Source of the DNA: Ridgeia piscesae
Taxonomy: Eukaryota; Annelida; Polychaeta; Sabellida; Siboglinidae
Assembly (NCBI GenBank): GCA_025642075.2
Contig: JAODUO010000053.1
Coordinates: 1,606,001 to 1,670,000 of the forward strand
Direction: 5' to 3'
DNA length: 64,000 nt
Every line of letters begins with the position of its first letter. The stretch's first letter is position 1. Below the pieces are notes generated by a model. It was not told the DNA's origin and searched no databases. It saw only the letters and a list, made by a program, of their open reading frames with translations. The position numbers and the translations under genes are program-made. Below are positions 40,401 through 55,400 of the stretch, one piece after another.

Positions 40401-43400
40401 GCTTAGCTCGTGAGTATCTTCACCTTGGTTACATTATAACCTTTGGTGTTTTATGGAACGATATATTGTCTAATTTTGATTTTCCTGGCCGATTCACACA
40501 GCCGATCACTCCACAAATTGGCATCGTTAAGCTAGGGAAGAAAGATGACGGTGCATCCCATAAGTCATTGCGCGAAAACGTGTGCTGACGTCACATAAAA
40601 ACAAGCAATAGAACCCTTCGTCTGCTAGATGACAGTTGTATAATCTACAAAAGACTTCGCCAGCTCTGTACATATCCCACTGGAGGGCCACCTTTCCTTT
40701 TTACTTCTGGTACCTCCACAGCTTGCCTTTGGAAAGCAATCGCAGGGTTAGTTCAATCTGAAACCCACGCAACTCTTATTTACAACATAAGCTGAACACA
40801 ACAGCAGTGAGTAGTACATGCCATCGTGTTCATTTCTTACAGACACATTTTCAAGCAAATTGTTTAGTCACTTCATTTTATTAAACCGATATTTTCGGTA
40901 ATTTTGTATATATTCCATAAGTATATATTAAACGGTTGCACTTGTGTAGTACAACAACTAGACAGACTATTGCAGAACCAGCCGCCGGAGGAAATATGTG
41001 TTATAGAGGTAGCGTCATATATCGTACGCAGTGTGGATTGCTCACCTGTGCAGCTTCTTCATACAACTGTGTCGCCAGTTGATAGAATGGCATCATGGGT
41101 TTCGCTCTTGCATTGAACCCATGATGCCATCCTTCGACATCGTTGTTCGTTCTTACGCTTTGGCCGAAGACGGACCAGCTGGTCGGGACCACATTCGACT
41201 TTCGATCCAAGTGTATTGGATGTAGGACACTAAACATAATAATGTAATCATATACATGGTGTGTCCATACATACCAGGATAACATTATTCGAAAAGGTTC
41301 TATGCCAAAAACAGTCTTCATCAGTTCGTTTTATCACTATATTCTATTATGGTTTTCATTAGTGTTAAATTATTCCAAAAAATAGGAGTAATAAAATAAA
41401 CATGTTTTCAATGGTTTTTTAATTTGTTTTTGTTATCTGTCAGCATATCTATTAGCGAGCACTACTGGATCAATATTACTATTGTTATCGTAATCGGCAA
41501 CTTATCAAGCAATAACTTCTTTTCAATAAGGAATCCCACTGCAACTACACATTGTGACAATACAGTACCTAGCACTTGCAGTTGTGGGGTTCTGGCCTTT
41601 GCCTCCAACACCCTGAATACTGGTGTCACGTGCTCACCAGGCAACAACGGCAGCGCCATCAGCTTCCTCACGTAGATATAGGTTGAGTTATCCTCTAGGT
41701 AAGGCTGTCGGAGTCCAATGTCCTGCGCCTTCCTCCACACCGCCTGTCCCCAGTGGAATGCACAACCCTTGCATTCCACCTCGGGCGTCACATGCGCTGC
41801 TGCTCGCCATGCAGCCATTTCGAAGGCCATAATGATTTCTTTTACCTCCGGGGTACCTGCATGCACAGTCATTTAATCATTAGTGAATATGCGTTTCCAT
41901 AATATTGTCATCTTTTCACTGGCTCTTTTCATATGGTTTAATATTTAGCGTGAAACGAAGGGTTTTTGATGATCCATCACGATTTCTCTTACCACCTGGC
42001 CCAGTCATTTAATCATTATTGAATATGCGTTATAAGTGTATGACACATCAGAAATTCCGTAATATTGTTATCTTTTCACAATACCATTAACTGTCATTAT
42101 TATAATAGACCCTCATCTGGAATAATTTCCAGCACTGTCTTCAGGACAGCCTCGTCATCTTTCATCCGGCGTTTCGCTTTTTTTTAGCAACGTCAGCTGT
42201 TTTGGTTAGATATTTAGAAATACTTCTTAGTTAAGCATACAATAATTACAACTAAATAATAAAAATAAACCATATTATTGTGTAAAAATTATTACATAGA
42301 AACGAGCATTTATGACACATTAAAAAAACCTTAACTGTAAACTCTAAAAAGTAGACTATAATATTATTGTGTTAAAATTTAGCAATTGTTTATTCAAATG
42401 TTACGTCAGTTACCAGCCGCTGACATATCTTGGTGTACCAAATCAAGTCTTATGTGCTCACTTGATATGCCTTAGGAATGACTAAGGAAATATAAAAATA
42501 CCACTTACAGTTTCACTATAGGGCAGTTATAACAAAAATATCACTTCAAGAGTAACTGATGCAACAAGCCAGGGCCTGGTGTTATGTTGATAAAAATATC
42601 CATGAAAATTACTTTAATTTGTTCAATTAATTGTTTTGTTGTAATTGCTGGTGTCTAATGATCAAAGTAAAACATCTTTCTTGTAGTCCTAACGATACTT
42701 TGGATGTGGAGATATTATTTCCAGTCTATTTTGGCCCTGAGCAGAAGTCCACATGGCAGCATTTTCAAAAGGGCTACCAGTCACATGACATCAGTTCCAC
42801 AACAAATCCTAGTCCTAATATAATTGGTTGACCATCATTAGTATCAATAAACAAATTCAAGAGGCAAGTAATGTTGTAATGAAAAATAGGTTTCATTTTT
42901 TTTTTGAATTGCCCACTGCTGTATGGAATTGTCTCTGTCTCTGGCAGATTGCTTTCTGGGTTGTCTGCACATGTCACCTTTCGCTGTCTACACTTGGCAT
43001 GCAGGAAAGGCTGTCAGTAATGGTCCGCATTGTTGAAGGACTGGATTAGATTGGCTCTCCTGCACATATGAAGGATTCTGTACTTTTCATATATTTTATT
43101 TTAGTTTGTCTCTTGGTGGAAAGTTATGACAAGAACAACATTAATACTGTTGATTTAGATTACTCGAATAATTGACCCCCAGTGCTGGGTTAATTAAAAG
43201 TACTGCAAATAAATGTGTCTTGGATCTTCAAGATATCTCAGATGATTGACACTGTAACACCATCAGTTGATACTGCTCATGTCTTGAACACATCAACCTG
43301 AATGATGCAATAGTGATCATTGTATCTCACCCAAAGCAGCTCATCAATCATAAAACATTACTATCTAAAGCCAAGGCACAAATCTCCCTAGACATCTTCA

Positions 43401-46400
43401 CGCATGACGTCACTACTGTACAAATGACCTGGCATGACTTGACAAGTAAAGGTGACAGTGGTCAGTCCACATTCTTGAATGTTTTCCTATGCATCCAGCT
43501 GAACAATGCAGTCATATTCCTGGTTAATCCAGAAAGAATTTAAGACGCCCTCTGGTCAGTTCCTTTGCAATGTTGACTGAAGTGGGCAGAAATGTCATTC
43601 TGCGATACTTACACGACAATGCTGAACTGGCATGTCTGTAAACCAACCTATTGGATATTTTACTTAACAAAACATACCTCGGAACCATATCATTTCTCTT
43701 TCCATTTCATCAATTTTTTTAATGTAGATGGCTACTGACTTTCCATCAAGTCATGCAGCCATGGTTGAATTTGTGTTTTATATGCCACTTGTCTGATAGG
43801 GCAAGTACATTCCAGGCCAAATATACTGCAGGATTGTTGAGCAGAGTGCGAGTGTTCACATTACTGCTATCAGGAATCCCTCCATATCTATGGCACCAAA
43901 TACCTATTGCTGCGTGACTGGGTGTTGTCTGACATTGTATTTCCTTCGGACGAACACACTTGTCTTTGTATCTGTTTTCTGTACACAGACTCCATCTATG
44001 TGGATTGGATATCATAAATGCCCCGCACAGAGGTCTGGAACAGAGTTCCACCAATCAGCAATATTAGTTGGGCCTTTCAGTATAATAGCTCCGTGTAGCT
44101 TTGTTACCCACTGTTTTCTTTCCTCTTTATCTGGATCAAACCGATCTTTCCATTCCGGTCATTTTGTCAGGCACGAGAAATCAAAGTTCTCCAGCGGATA
44201 CTTTGGCGTATCTGTGACAAAATAGTCTGGTGGGCAATATTACACGACGTTGATGTTTTTAGCGAATTTAATAGCTTCCAAAATTTTATTGAACAGTGTG
44301 GGTTGGAATTTCCCTTGCGGGAATTTTTTACACCTGTAGATATCAGATGCCAACCCTCTCTCTTCAGCCGGGCTTGGACCCTTCCATGGCAGAGTTAACC
44401 TTTGGGAATATCACAGTCAGATCATAGTCCGATGAGTAATCACCACATATTGAACTCTTCTTTCCTGTCACATACTTAGTGCTATCCAACACGTTCACTC
44501 TAACCATCATATCAGCATGAGAACAAAACATGTTGTGTTTTACTACAACTAGAATGGATAAATAATTACCTGTGTCTTTGAAGTATGTTATGAATCTTTG
44601 ACATACCGCAGGTGTTTCATTGAAGAACGAATGAGCTGTTTACATCCGTGACATTGTACTCGTTTCTCACTTGCTGGCATCAACGCCATGGTTGAATGCA
44701 CCATGAATCATGTGGAGTCCACACAACCAATGCTCAGCATCTGCTCACTGTACTCAAGTTTCACCTTTTTGTAGCTGCTTGTAGGATGCCCAGTTGACAC
44801 TCAGACCATCCATTGACACTTGCAGGGCCTTTGCACAATCGAGATCTTCAGTTGCTAACAAGATATGCTGCAGCAAATCGTCAGAGTGACCAATTGTCCC
44901 ATAAAAACCAAAGTGACGTACACTGGTAGTGCGGTTGCTGTGATCCAGTAACAAACAAGGATGTCCATCTGTTATCCTTGTTTGTATGGTTGTATGTTTC
45001 GTCAAACAAGAGAACATACGCTGGCATTTCTGGCAATGACCTTAACACTTGAAATCTGGGGCCAAACCAAAATACAGGATAAAACTTGCCTTTTGTTGAC
45101 CACATGAAAAGTGTGATGCAATTGCACTATCTGGAAACATTGTGTGGAAGATGATGCCCATATCTTCTGTTGATCTGTGGCTGAAGTGAGACGCGTTCAT
45201 CTTCAAAGTCCACAGAACCTCAGCCTGCAGTGTGTCATCTCTGGTGACAAACTCACTCACGTTGGAGATTAAAATAGACAGTGAATAATAAACGCTTGAA
45301 GTTAATCTTTAAAGTTTAAACAAGTGTTCATATTTCAACCGTCCATTAATAAAATGTCATGTACCCTGGGGGTAGTCGAAAATGAAACAAATATATTCAT
45401 AATTTGTTTAGCTTTGTGATTAACGTAACTATTACAAGGCATGATATGTGACACTGACTACCTCCTTCACTCACATTTGGCACTAGTAGTTACAAGACAT
45501 GATATGTGACACTGACTACCTCCTTCACTTACCTTTGGCACTAGTAGTTACAAGACATGATATGTGACACTGACTACCTCCTTCACTTACCTTTGGCACT
45601 AGTAGTTACAAGACATGATATGTGACACTGACTACCTCCTTCACTTACCTTTGGCACTAGTAGTTACAAGACATGATATGTGACACTGACTACCTCCTTC
45701 ACTTACCTTTGGCACTAGTAGTTACAAGACATGATATGTGACACTGACTACCTCCTTCACTCACATTTGGCACTAGTAGTTACAAGACATGATATGTGAC
45801 ACTGACTACCTCCTTCACTTACCTTTGGCACTAGTAGTTACAAGACATGATATGTGACACTGACTACCTCCTTCACTCACATTTGGCACTAGTAGTTACA
45901 AGACATGATATGTGACACTGACTACCTCCTTCACTCACCTTTGGCACTAGTAGTTACAAGACATGATATGTGACACTGACTACCTCCTTCACTCACCTTT
46001 GGCACTAGTAGTTACAAGACATGATATGTGACACTGACTACCTCCATCACTTACCTTTGGCACTAGTAGTTACAAGACATGATATGTGACACTGACTACC
46101 TCCTTCACTTACCTTTGGCACTAGTAGTTACAAGACATGATATGTGACACTGACTACCTCCTTCACTTACCTTTGGCACTAGTAGTTACAAGACATGATA
46201 TGTGACACTGACTACCTCCTTCACTTACCTTTGGCACTAGTAGTTACAAGACATGATATGTGACACTGACTACCTCCTTCACTTACCTTTGGCACTAGTA
46301 GTTACAAGACATGATATGTGACACTGACTACCTCCTTCACTTACCTTTGGCACTAGTAGTTACAAGACATGATATGTGACACTGACTACCTCCTTCACTT

Positions 46401-49400
46401 ACCTTTGGCACTAGTAGTTACAAGACATGATATGTGACACTGACTACCTCCTTCACTTACCTTTGGCACTAGTAGTTACAAGACATGATATGTGACACTG
46501 ACTACCTCCTTCACTCACCTTTGGCACTAGTAGTTACAAGACATGATATGTGACACTGACTACCTCCTTCACTCACATTTGGCACTAGTAGTTACAAGAC
46601 ATGATATGTGACACTGACTACCTCCTTCACTTACCTTTGGCACTAGTAGTTACAAGACATGATATGTGACACTGACTACCTCCTTCACTTACCTTTGGCA
46701 CTAGTAGTTACAAGACATGATATGTGACACTGACTACCTCCTTCACTCACATTTGGCACTAGTAGTTGGCTTATCTCTTGCATCTGCCCTGGATCATTGC
46801 TGTGTCATGGCAGGTGCCTTGATGAACTGCTTCAGGCATGTTGCGCTTGTGCAAGATCACTGCGGCACATACTTCTTGTGTTGGTCCAACCTTGCATGGC
46901 TTTCCACAACATACTTGCCCACATTCGAAATGCTCAGTCTTCTTGCAAGTATTACATACCGCAACCTTGTCATCCATACAATCTTTGGCCACCTGGTGTT
47001 TAAATGTTGCATCATCAAGCCACTCATCCCAAAACTTGCAGTTTCTGTGTTGGCAAGAAAACTGGAATAAGTTTCTATTCGAAAAATAATGGCGTTTTGT
47101 AGAAAATAAGACGTAAACATGGCCCTAATTGGTCAATAGCAATTGAACGTACCAATAGAAAACGTAGCATTAGCGTATATCAGGTGGGCCATTTACTGAA
47201 TTTGTCATTTCTGCCATTTTGTTTATCGCAGTTAAAAAAATGTTGTTCATACATGTTAGACACAATGCCAATAAATATTATACTGTCCTAGAAATTGTTA
47301 GAAAAATGCTTGAAAATGGGAAATCAGATTCAAGAATATTCAGTGAAATTCAAGAATATTCAAGGGTATTCAAATGAAAAAAATCAATTCAAAACTTGGC
47401 GAACTGTGGTTATGATCACAGTATTTTCTTCAGTTCATTCAGCTGTGTGATTGAGTAACTGGCAGTGGTGGATGTTTGTGTGTGTGGTTGCAGCATGGCT
47501 GACTACTTCCCACATAAGTCAAGATCGTGTGTGATTGAACACGTCTGCCAGTGTACAGTTTTGAAGCAGTCATTTAGGCGAGCTACTGCACTATATAAGA
47601 ACCTAGATTTTATATTTATTTCCAATTGTTTGTTGCAGCTGTGGACGTTGCGACCCTCACAGAGAGCCAGTACTCGTATCAACATGTCAAGTCATTTGGT
47701 AAACACAACCACCTCTTCATTGACCCATGGAACACACACATTGTCTTCTTTGTGGATGACCAATGGAAACTGCGCAAGTTCATTGTCCTGTTGGTAAGAT
47801 GCTATTAGGAAGGGAGAATTTATACATGGATTAAACTGGGGGTTCACAAACTGGGGGTCTGTCATGGTGTTCCACTGGTCCTGGGTGACAGGATCAACAC
47901 TAATGCTTGTTCGCTTGTCCAGGACAAGTGGTTATCTTTGTCAGACAAGTACATTGCCCAGGACACAAGTCCAGGACAAATAGTTATCCACATCGGACAA
48001 GTACAAATGTAGTACCTGTCCAGGTCTCAGGTGATTACCTCAAAACAGCCCAAACTTGGGCTAACGCAGGAGTTGTTCTTCTCTAGAATGTGTGAGTCCA
48101 CTACAGGTTACACATTTACCCCCTGTGTGGGATCTTTTACTTACCCTGGCATAGACACCAGACAGAAGGGACCACCGGCTTTTAGTGTCTCTTCCGAAAG
48201 ACACAGGCAAATGTGGGGTGAAGAAATTGCCTCCTAAGTTTCGAAACGGTGGTAGGTGGGATTGAACCACCATCCCCTCGATTGACAGTCCGGCGCTCTA
48301 CTGCACAACCACCGCTCCACCAGTGGACACACTGAGTCATAATATACCGTTTAAATAGAAAAGGCACTATTACTGTTAGTGTTTAGCTAAAATAAAACCT
48401 AGTTTGGGCAACATGACCATATCCTGCTAAGGCAGTACATCCAATGAAGTGACAAATTACCTGTTTTAGAATGTCGTGATAATGCTATTACGATGCAAAT
48501 CACATTTCTAATGTATCCATGGTTCCGTTTTGTAATGCACTTCATTTCAATCTGAAAAGAGAACAATTCTCCACTTGTCAATGCATTGTTTATTCCTTTC
48601 CTGAGAAAATGTTGTTTTGTAACAGGAAAGTAACCTGGAGACACCACTGACAGTATTTGACATACCTGAAGCGACGTGTCGACGTCAGGTGGCTGAGCGA
48701 CTCAATGTGACGCTACATTTCCCTGCAGTTGATTGGTTGGTGCTGGGAGACGGGGCGGGCTGGCTCTACCTGCTGGCCACTGGTGACCGCACACGCACTG
48801 ACCACTGGCAGGTTTGGACAGTAGTGGCTTTTACTCTCCATGTAAGCTGGCTCATTGTATTGTTTAGTGCAGGTTTGCTACTCGGTGTATCAAAGTGTTA
48901 CAATACTTGCAAAAGTTCCATCCTAATACATATCAAACTGTCATAGTATTCATCCCTTCGATATAATACTGAGTCCATTCAGTCACCAACATTACTGATA
49001 TATATATCTTGTTGTGACAGCAGGGATAGTACCATACTATGTGCCTATTGGCTGGGGGAAAGACTTTAGTATATTTTGGAAAACACAAAAAAACTGGCAC
49101 CATTCATTGAGCCGTTGACAATTTTGACAGTTTTTTTTAAGAGTAACTACACTAACTTACTTCATCCTAGTGATAATAAGATGCAAAAAAATACGGATAT
49201 ATGATATGCCTTGACATGCTGACTGATGTAATATTTGTCCATGAAAAAGACTTTATCACATTACTTAATTGTGCCGAGCTCTTGATGCATTTTGTTGGCA
49301 ACAAACTTTATGTTATTTGATGATATGTCAGTGACGGTAGCTGATTCAACGACAAATGTAAACTGACAAGGTTTGTTAATTTTGTTTACTGGTATATTTA

Positions 49401-52400
49401 TTAAAAAAGATGAGTTGCAGAATGAGATTCTGGTATTAGTATTGAAGAAATCTTGTCTCTATTTAGCCAGCAATACTGAATAGTACAGTTGGCAGTAGTT
49501 ATATATCTCCCTTTCTGTTGCTAATACTAGCAACTATGGCGAACTATATATATGTTACCGGACTTTTTGTCACGCTTTCTGGATGTCCATTTATTACGTC
49601 ATACAGGACCCTTTCTTTGCATTCAGAGCATGTTTACAAGGATAACTTTTTGGGTCGAAACGAACATCAAAATGAATTATTGTACAGTTTTCGATGTACT
49701 ACAAACACTGGTCACCATAGAGAACATGCATTTATCTTAAGATTCCATATGAATCAAATTTGTTTGGAAAAATTTAAGCTAAATGTTTCACATAGGCCTG
49801 TCTGAGCTTCGAGGTCGCCACTGTCTACAGACCATTTATGTGTTTTTATATTTTTGTAGTAATCCTTTTCTCGCGGCAAAAAAGAAAATATGATAATTGT
49901 CTATAACGATGATGCATATTTCTAACTTTAAATTATTTTTATTATATATAAAAACAAACGTACATCTTTCGTTGTTTTAAAATGATTTAGATTATAATTA
50001 TTATTTTGTGAAAACATAACCAAAAGTGTATAAAAATATAAATGGTTTTGTGTCAGGTTCGATCCAGTGTTTTTTCGATTGTAAAAGTGAACGCACATAA
50101 CAGACACATTTACCAACTGAGCCATGGAGACAAGCTCACTTCCGATACCGGATTTAAAGTGTTAAGTTAAATTTACAACTTCTTCATACACCAGCATACT
50201 GGTGATAATGGATTATATAACATTTCTGTCTGAAGTTAAATGTTTATGATGTATGTGTCCTTGTATGGATTACCTTCCACACGCTGCAATCAATACAACT
50301 ACTCAGACAAAGAGCCGAAGGTGGCAGCAAACCTAAGGCTCGGTCAGGCCACCATGATACGTCTGGTTTCATTTTATTTTTACAAAATTGTATTTGTGTG
50401 GAACCATAAGATAAATATTTGTACCCTGTCTTATTCTTCTTCTTCGCCTTTTCCCACTAGGGGGGGTCAGCAGCCCAAATTCTTGATTTCCAGAATGTTC
50501 TGTCCTGGGCTTCCTCTGGGGTGACCGCAGTTCCTGCATGTCCCTTCGGACACAAACCATCCATCTCCCTCTTGGTCTTTTTCCTGGCACTATCATATCA
50601 ACAATTGCTCTCACTTCGTTGTTTTCTTCCATTCTCTGCATGTGTCCATACCAGTGTAGTCTCATTTCTCTTATTTTCTCTTGTATACTATTCACTCCTA
50701 GTTCCTTTCTGATGTCCACACTCTTTACTTTGTCTCTCAGTGTTACTCCTTTAATTCTTTGCAACATCGTCATCTCTGTTTTCTCAAGAATCTGTTTCTC
50801 CTTCTTTCTAACTGTCCAACATTCTGCTCCATACAGAAGTACTGGTCTAATGACAGTCGTGTAGAGCTTGACTTTTAATTTCCTTCGCATTTTCTTGTCA
50901 CTGATGACTCCGGATAGGTCTCTCCACTTGCCCCACGCTGCACTGACTCTTGCTCTTACTGCTTCCTCTGAACCTCCTTCACTGATGGTGACACCTAAAT
51001 ATTTGAATTTATTCATCTGTCTGAGGCTTGTGCCTTGGCTGTCTTTGATGTTTGCTTTTGTTCCTCTCCTGCTGCTGATTATCAGTTCCGTTTTCCAGAT
51101 GCTGACTTTTAGTCCCTTGCTCTCCATCCCAGTCTGCTAATCAAGCAATCTCCTCTGGATCTTCTCCTCTGAATCTGTTACTACTGCCAGATCATCAGCA
51201 AATATTTTTTCCTGTGATTACTAGTATTTGTTTTACATCGGAATATCACACACTAATTTATTATGACACACGTTCCGACTCAAAAACTTCCTTGTAGACA
51301 TGCTCTGAATACATAGAAAGGGTCTGCCTAATGTCAGTATGTGTCATCTTCGAATTTATAGTACAAATGTATTTCTATTTATTTTTTGAATGTTATCAAG
51401 TATTACATACATACTTAATCTTTATGTATACACTGTATATGGAAAACGAATTTTAGGCAATGCCTTGTTTCTATTCACTTTAAAGGAACCTGTCTAATCA
51501 GTTTGCGTGAATAGATAAATCAAGGCAATATAGTTATGTGTGCTACCACCAGGTGTGCTACAATGCTGCGGTGCTGGCCAATGACCGGCCATTCATTGTG
51601 CTGGACAGCGTGCTGCACGGGGGAAAGGATGATGCACACATTGAATGCCTGCTCCTTCACGTTGACACGGACGGGAAGAAGGAAGCTGGGGGAGACACGA
51701 GCAGAACCCCGTCCTTTGTCACATGTTTGACCTGGCTCACACTGGCTCCAGGTATGACTCACATCAGAATTCTTCTCAGACAAATTATCAAGTAAAAAAT
51801 GTGTATTATCGTTATTAATTGCCCGGTGAATGTAGGTGATTTGTTTTATTGTTTCTTTCTGTTCTGTTAGGTAAAGACTTTGTAACTTTTGGTTTGGGCC
51901 TTTGTGTTTGCTTCTCAAACTTGTTTATTTATCATTCTCTGTCATTTTCTCAACCCTAGTGTTTGTTCCTCAGTTTCTGTGATTTTTCTCAACTTTTGTT
52001 TCTTTCTCAACCGCTGTCTTTGTTTCTAAACTATTGTGCTTATTTGTTGAGCTTTTATGGATGTTTCTCAACCATTGTCTTTGATTCTAAACTACTGTGT
52101 TTATGTGTTGACCTTTTGTGGATGTTTCTCAACCCCAAACATTGTGTTTGTTTCTCAACCTTTACATGTTTCTTCACTGTGTGTATTATGTGTGTTTGTA
52201 GCAGGTGAGGGGAGTGAGTGGTCTGTGAAGAGGACACGGCGACTGACCAGTGCGAGCAGTCCAGATTATGCCGTCCTAGAAGCCAATGGTCAAGGCATCA
52301 TTGTGGCCAGTGACAAGCCATTCAAATTCGTGTATGACTCTGAGTCGCCCCCACAGACTGTTGAGTCAGGGGCCGTGCGAGACCAGGACAAGGACAGGGA

Positions 52401-55400
52401 TGGTGAGTGTGTACGTAGCATCTGGTTGGTGGGAGGAGGAGAGACAAGGACAGGGATGGTGAGTGTGTACGTAGCATCTGGTTGGTGGGAGGAGGAGAGA
52501 CAAGGACAGGGATGGTGAGTGTGTACGTAGCATCTGGTTGGTGGGAGGAGGAGAGACAAGGACAGGGATGGTGAGTGTGTACGTAGCATCTGGTTGGGAG
52601 GGGGAGGTCAACATGCATAAGAAGATGAGGCCATTAGCAAAAGAAATCAAGGTTTTCAAGGTAATTAGAAAACACTGCACAATGAGGTTATATGTTTAAA
52701 AAAATAGTAAGGAGTAGAGATTAGTCGAGCAATGTTAGTGGTCTACTAAAAATATGGTACACACCACCAGTTAGCTGTGTACTCTCATCTGACAATGGGC
52801 TCACTATTTAATTCTTGCTTGACCATCAGTAATAATAAAGCATTTACAATGTTTTAAATCCAGATACTCAGCTAGGATCCCAAACTCAATGGTGCAAGAA
52901 ACCAGTGTAAGAAATAGTACTAACTTGTATGTACAATAAGTGTAAGAAAATAATTATCATATTGTAATTGAAGACACTCCCACTGGTGGTTCATCAGGAG
53001 TGGTCTATGGTCATTATGACACGAGGGGTTTATATGTTTTATTGTCATGTGTGTATGTGTCTATTAACAGACTGGTCCCGCAGATACTAGGCTCTAGAAA
53101 TGCTTGTAATAATAATAATAACAAAAGTGAATAAGGTGATTAATGTGAATAATAATTGTTCTGCAGCAATCAGTTGAGTGGTACAGATGTCAGTGATACA
53201 GATGTCAGTGGTACAGATGCCAGTGATACAGATGTCAGTGATACAGATGTCAGTGATACACATGTCAGTGATACACATGTCAGTGATACACATGTCAGTG
53301 ATACTGACTACTCTGAGCAAATGTTCAGTTGATGTATTTCACAGCAACAGCAAGCACGCTTGTTGTGCCCTTGTTTACATATGCTAACAACCCCACCCCA
53401 TTTACCAGATGCCACTGTTCCCGCATACACATGGAACCAGACATCAGATGACATCTCGGCCCAATTTACACTGCCCCCTGGTGTTGGAAAGGCGGATGTG
53501 ACGTACCGAGTGACGGGGGGAACGGTGGAGCTGGGCTTGAAGAATGGGGAGACGTTGCTGAAAGGAGAGCTACACAGTCGTGTCGAGACTGATGCGTGTA
53601 CATGGACACTGCAGGAACAGAGGTGAGACAGTCCGGTGGTGTCAGTGTATGTGGCAGGTGCATGTCAGTGAACTCTGCAGGTGATGTTCAAATGTTTTAA
53701 CTGTCGCTCATGTTGTCCGTTGATTGTTGGATATGTTTACATTTGCATCGTGAATATTATGTTTTAATAAAAAGCACCGTAGTATGGTTGAAAACATAAT
53801 TTAGGATTCAGGCCCTACAGTTGGTCACCATTAATCGACTTTGCTAGATTGAATTGGTTGACATTGTACTAGCTGGTTTATATCATGCATGTTGTTTATA
53901 TCTTTTCCCATATGTGACGAGCTTCTCATTTTATTGAAGACATAAATTATGTTTTACCAGTTTTAAAATGTCTCGGTTCAATGGGAGTTTATTTTTGCAC
54001 TGTATTAATTTGAATTTCTGTTGAAATGCCTGTATACATTTCAGTTAAAATAGTTAATTGGAGATATGTGGTAATTAATGTGACTTTAATATGCTCTATG
54101 GCCCTTGAGCTTCTGTCAATTCATAAACATGCTCCTTCCAGACTTGAGCTGACATTGATTAAGGCGCAACCAGGGATGTGGCCCCTAGTGGTGTGTGGAG
54201 ATACTAGAGGCGAGATGGTTCTCGATCCGGAGCAAGTAGCACATATTCACGAACGACTAGCTCACCTCACTTCAGAAACCTGGGTATGTTGTCACTGTTT
54301 AGAAATCATTAACAAAATGTATGAAACGTTTATTTTGTACTAGAATTCAGCCATACCATTTGACACAAACATGATGGTTGATGTTTCATTAGCAGATGAA
54401 GTTTAAATACAGTCTCCGCAGTTTAGCTGATTTCACATCAGAGCATATGCTTTGGCCATCATGGGTTGCTGCTGTTGATTACACCAGTACCAGCCTTTTG
54501 CAAACCTGTGGATTTAAGCTCAGCCAATGAAATTGCCCATCAAGAGTGTGGTTGACCTTCAGTCATGTGATAATTTTTGGTGATTTCAGCCACTGCTGGT
54601 CATGTTACAATCAGTGATGCAGTGTTTAGTATATAGATGCAAATATTCGTTTACACAAAACTATTCAGGTGTTCGTGACATTGGGCGTATGGGTCATTAT
54701 ACTGGAATTCCCCGAAGTTGTTTATCCATATTCAAATTGCAGGTAATTGTGCTGTTGTCACGGCTGACACAGTTGTGACTGGTGAAGTCAACTGACAGTA
54801 AATCAGCTGTTAAACTCTTGGTTGTCTCCCAGAATATAGGTATTGTTTGGTTTAGCTAAACCAAGTCAAACTTTTTCTGCTGCTTCCTACAGAACCCTGA
54901 CCCCGAAGAAAACGTGAAGCCTCCGTACAACGCACAGGAGCTAGAGGACTGTGACATGTTCCCTCCAGACAGTGCTGTCATGCTGCGCATTGACGGCACC
55001 TCACACGACGTCACACACCAGGTGAGACAGATGACATCAAGTGACACCACATGGTGTACCTGTCATCTTGCAATTGACTATGTGACATGTCAACAGAGCA
55101 GTCTGGACATGTTCATGGCTCCAAGAATGGTTTATTGTAAATATTTTTAACTTACTTTGGAGCATAATGTCGAAGTTGAGCACGATGTTTCGATCCGTCA
55201 GCTACGGACCTGATGGATCAAAACGTCGTGCTCAACTTCGACATTATGCTCCAAAGTTAGTTTAAAATATTTACAATAGAATATGTATAGTTAAATCCAT
55301 CAGGAAAACACATAATTCCCTTTCTGGACAGAAGTTAACACTGGAATGAACCCACTGGTTTGGTCATTGATTCTGTTCATGTTGAACTTTGTAGGTGAAC

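Noticed and set aside
47495..47638. ATG at 47495 as the NUDCD1 start
   Set aside because: The peptide does not match the family N-terminus. Exon 29961-30075 encodes the diagnostic [11 protein letters not shown] segment and joins in phase to 47639.
50060..50131. Functional tRNA gene
   Set aside because: A- and B-box-like strings are present, but the arms do not pair into a cloverleaf; a SINE-type sequence is more likely.
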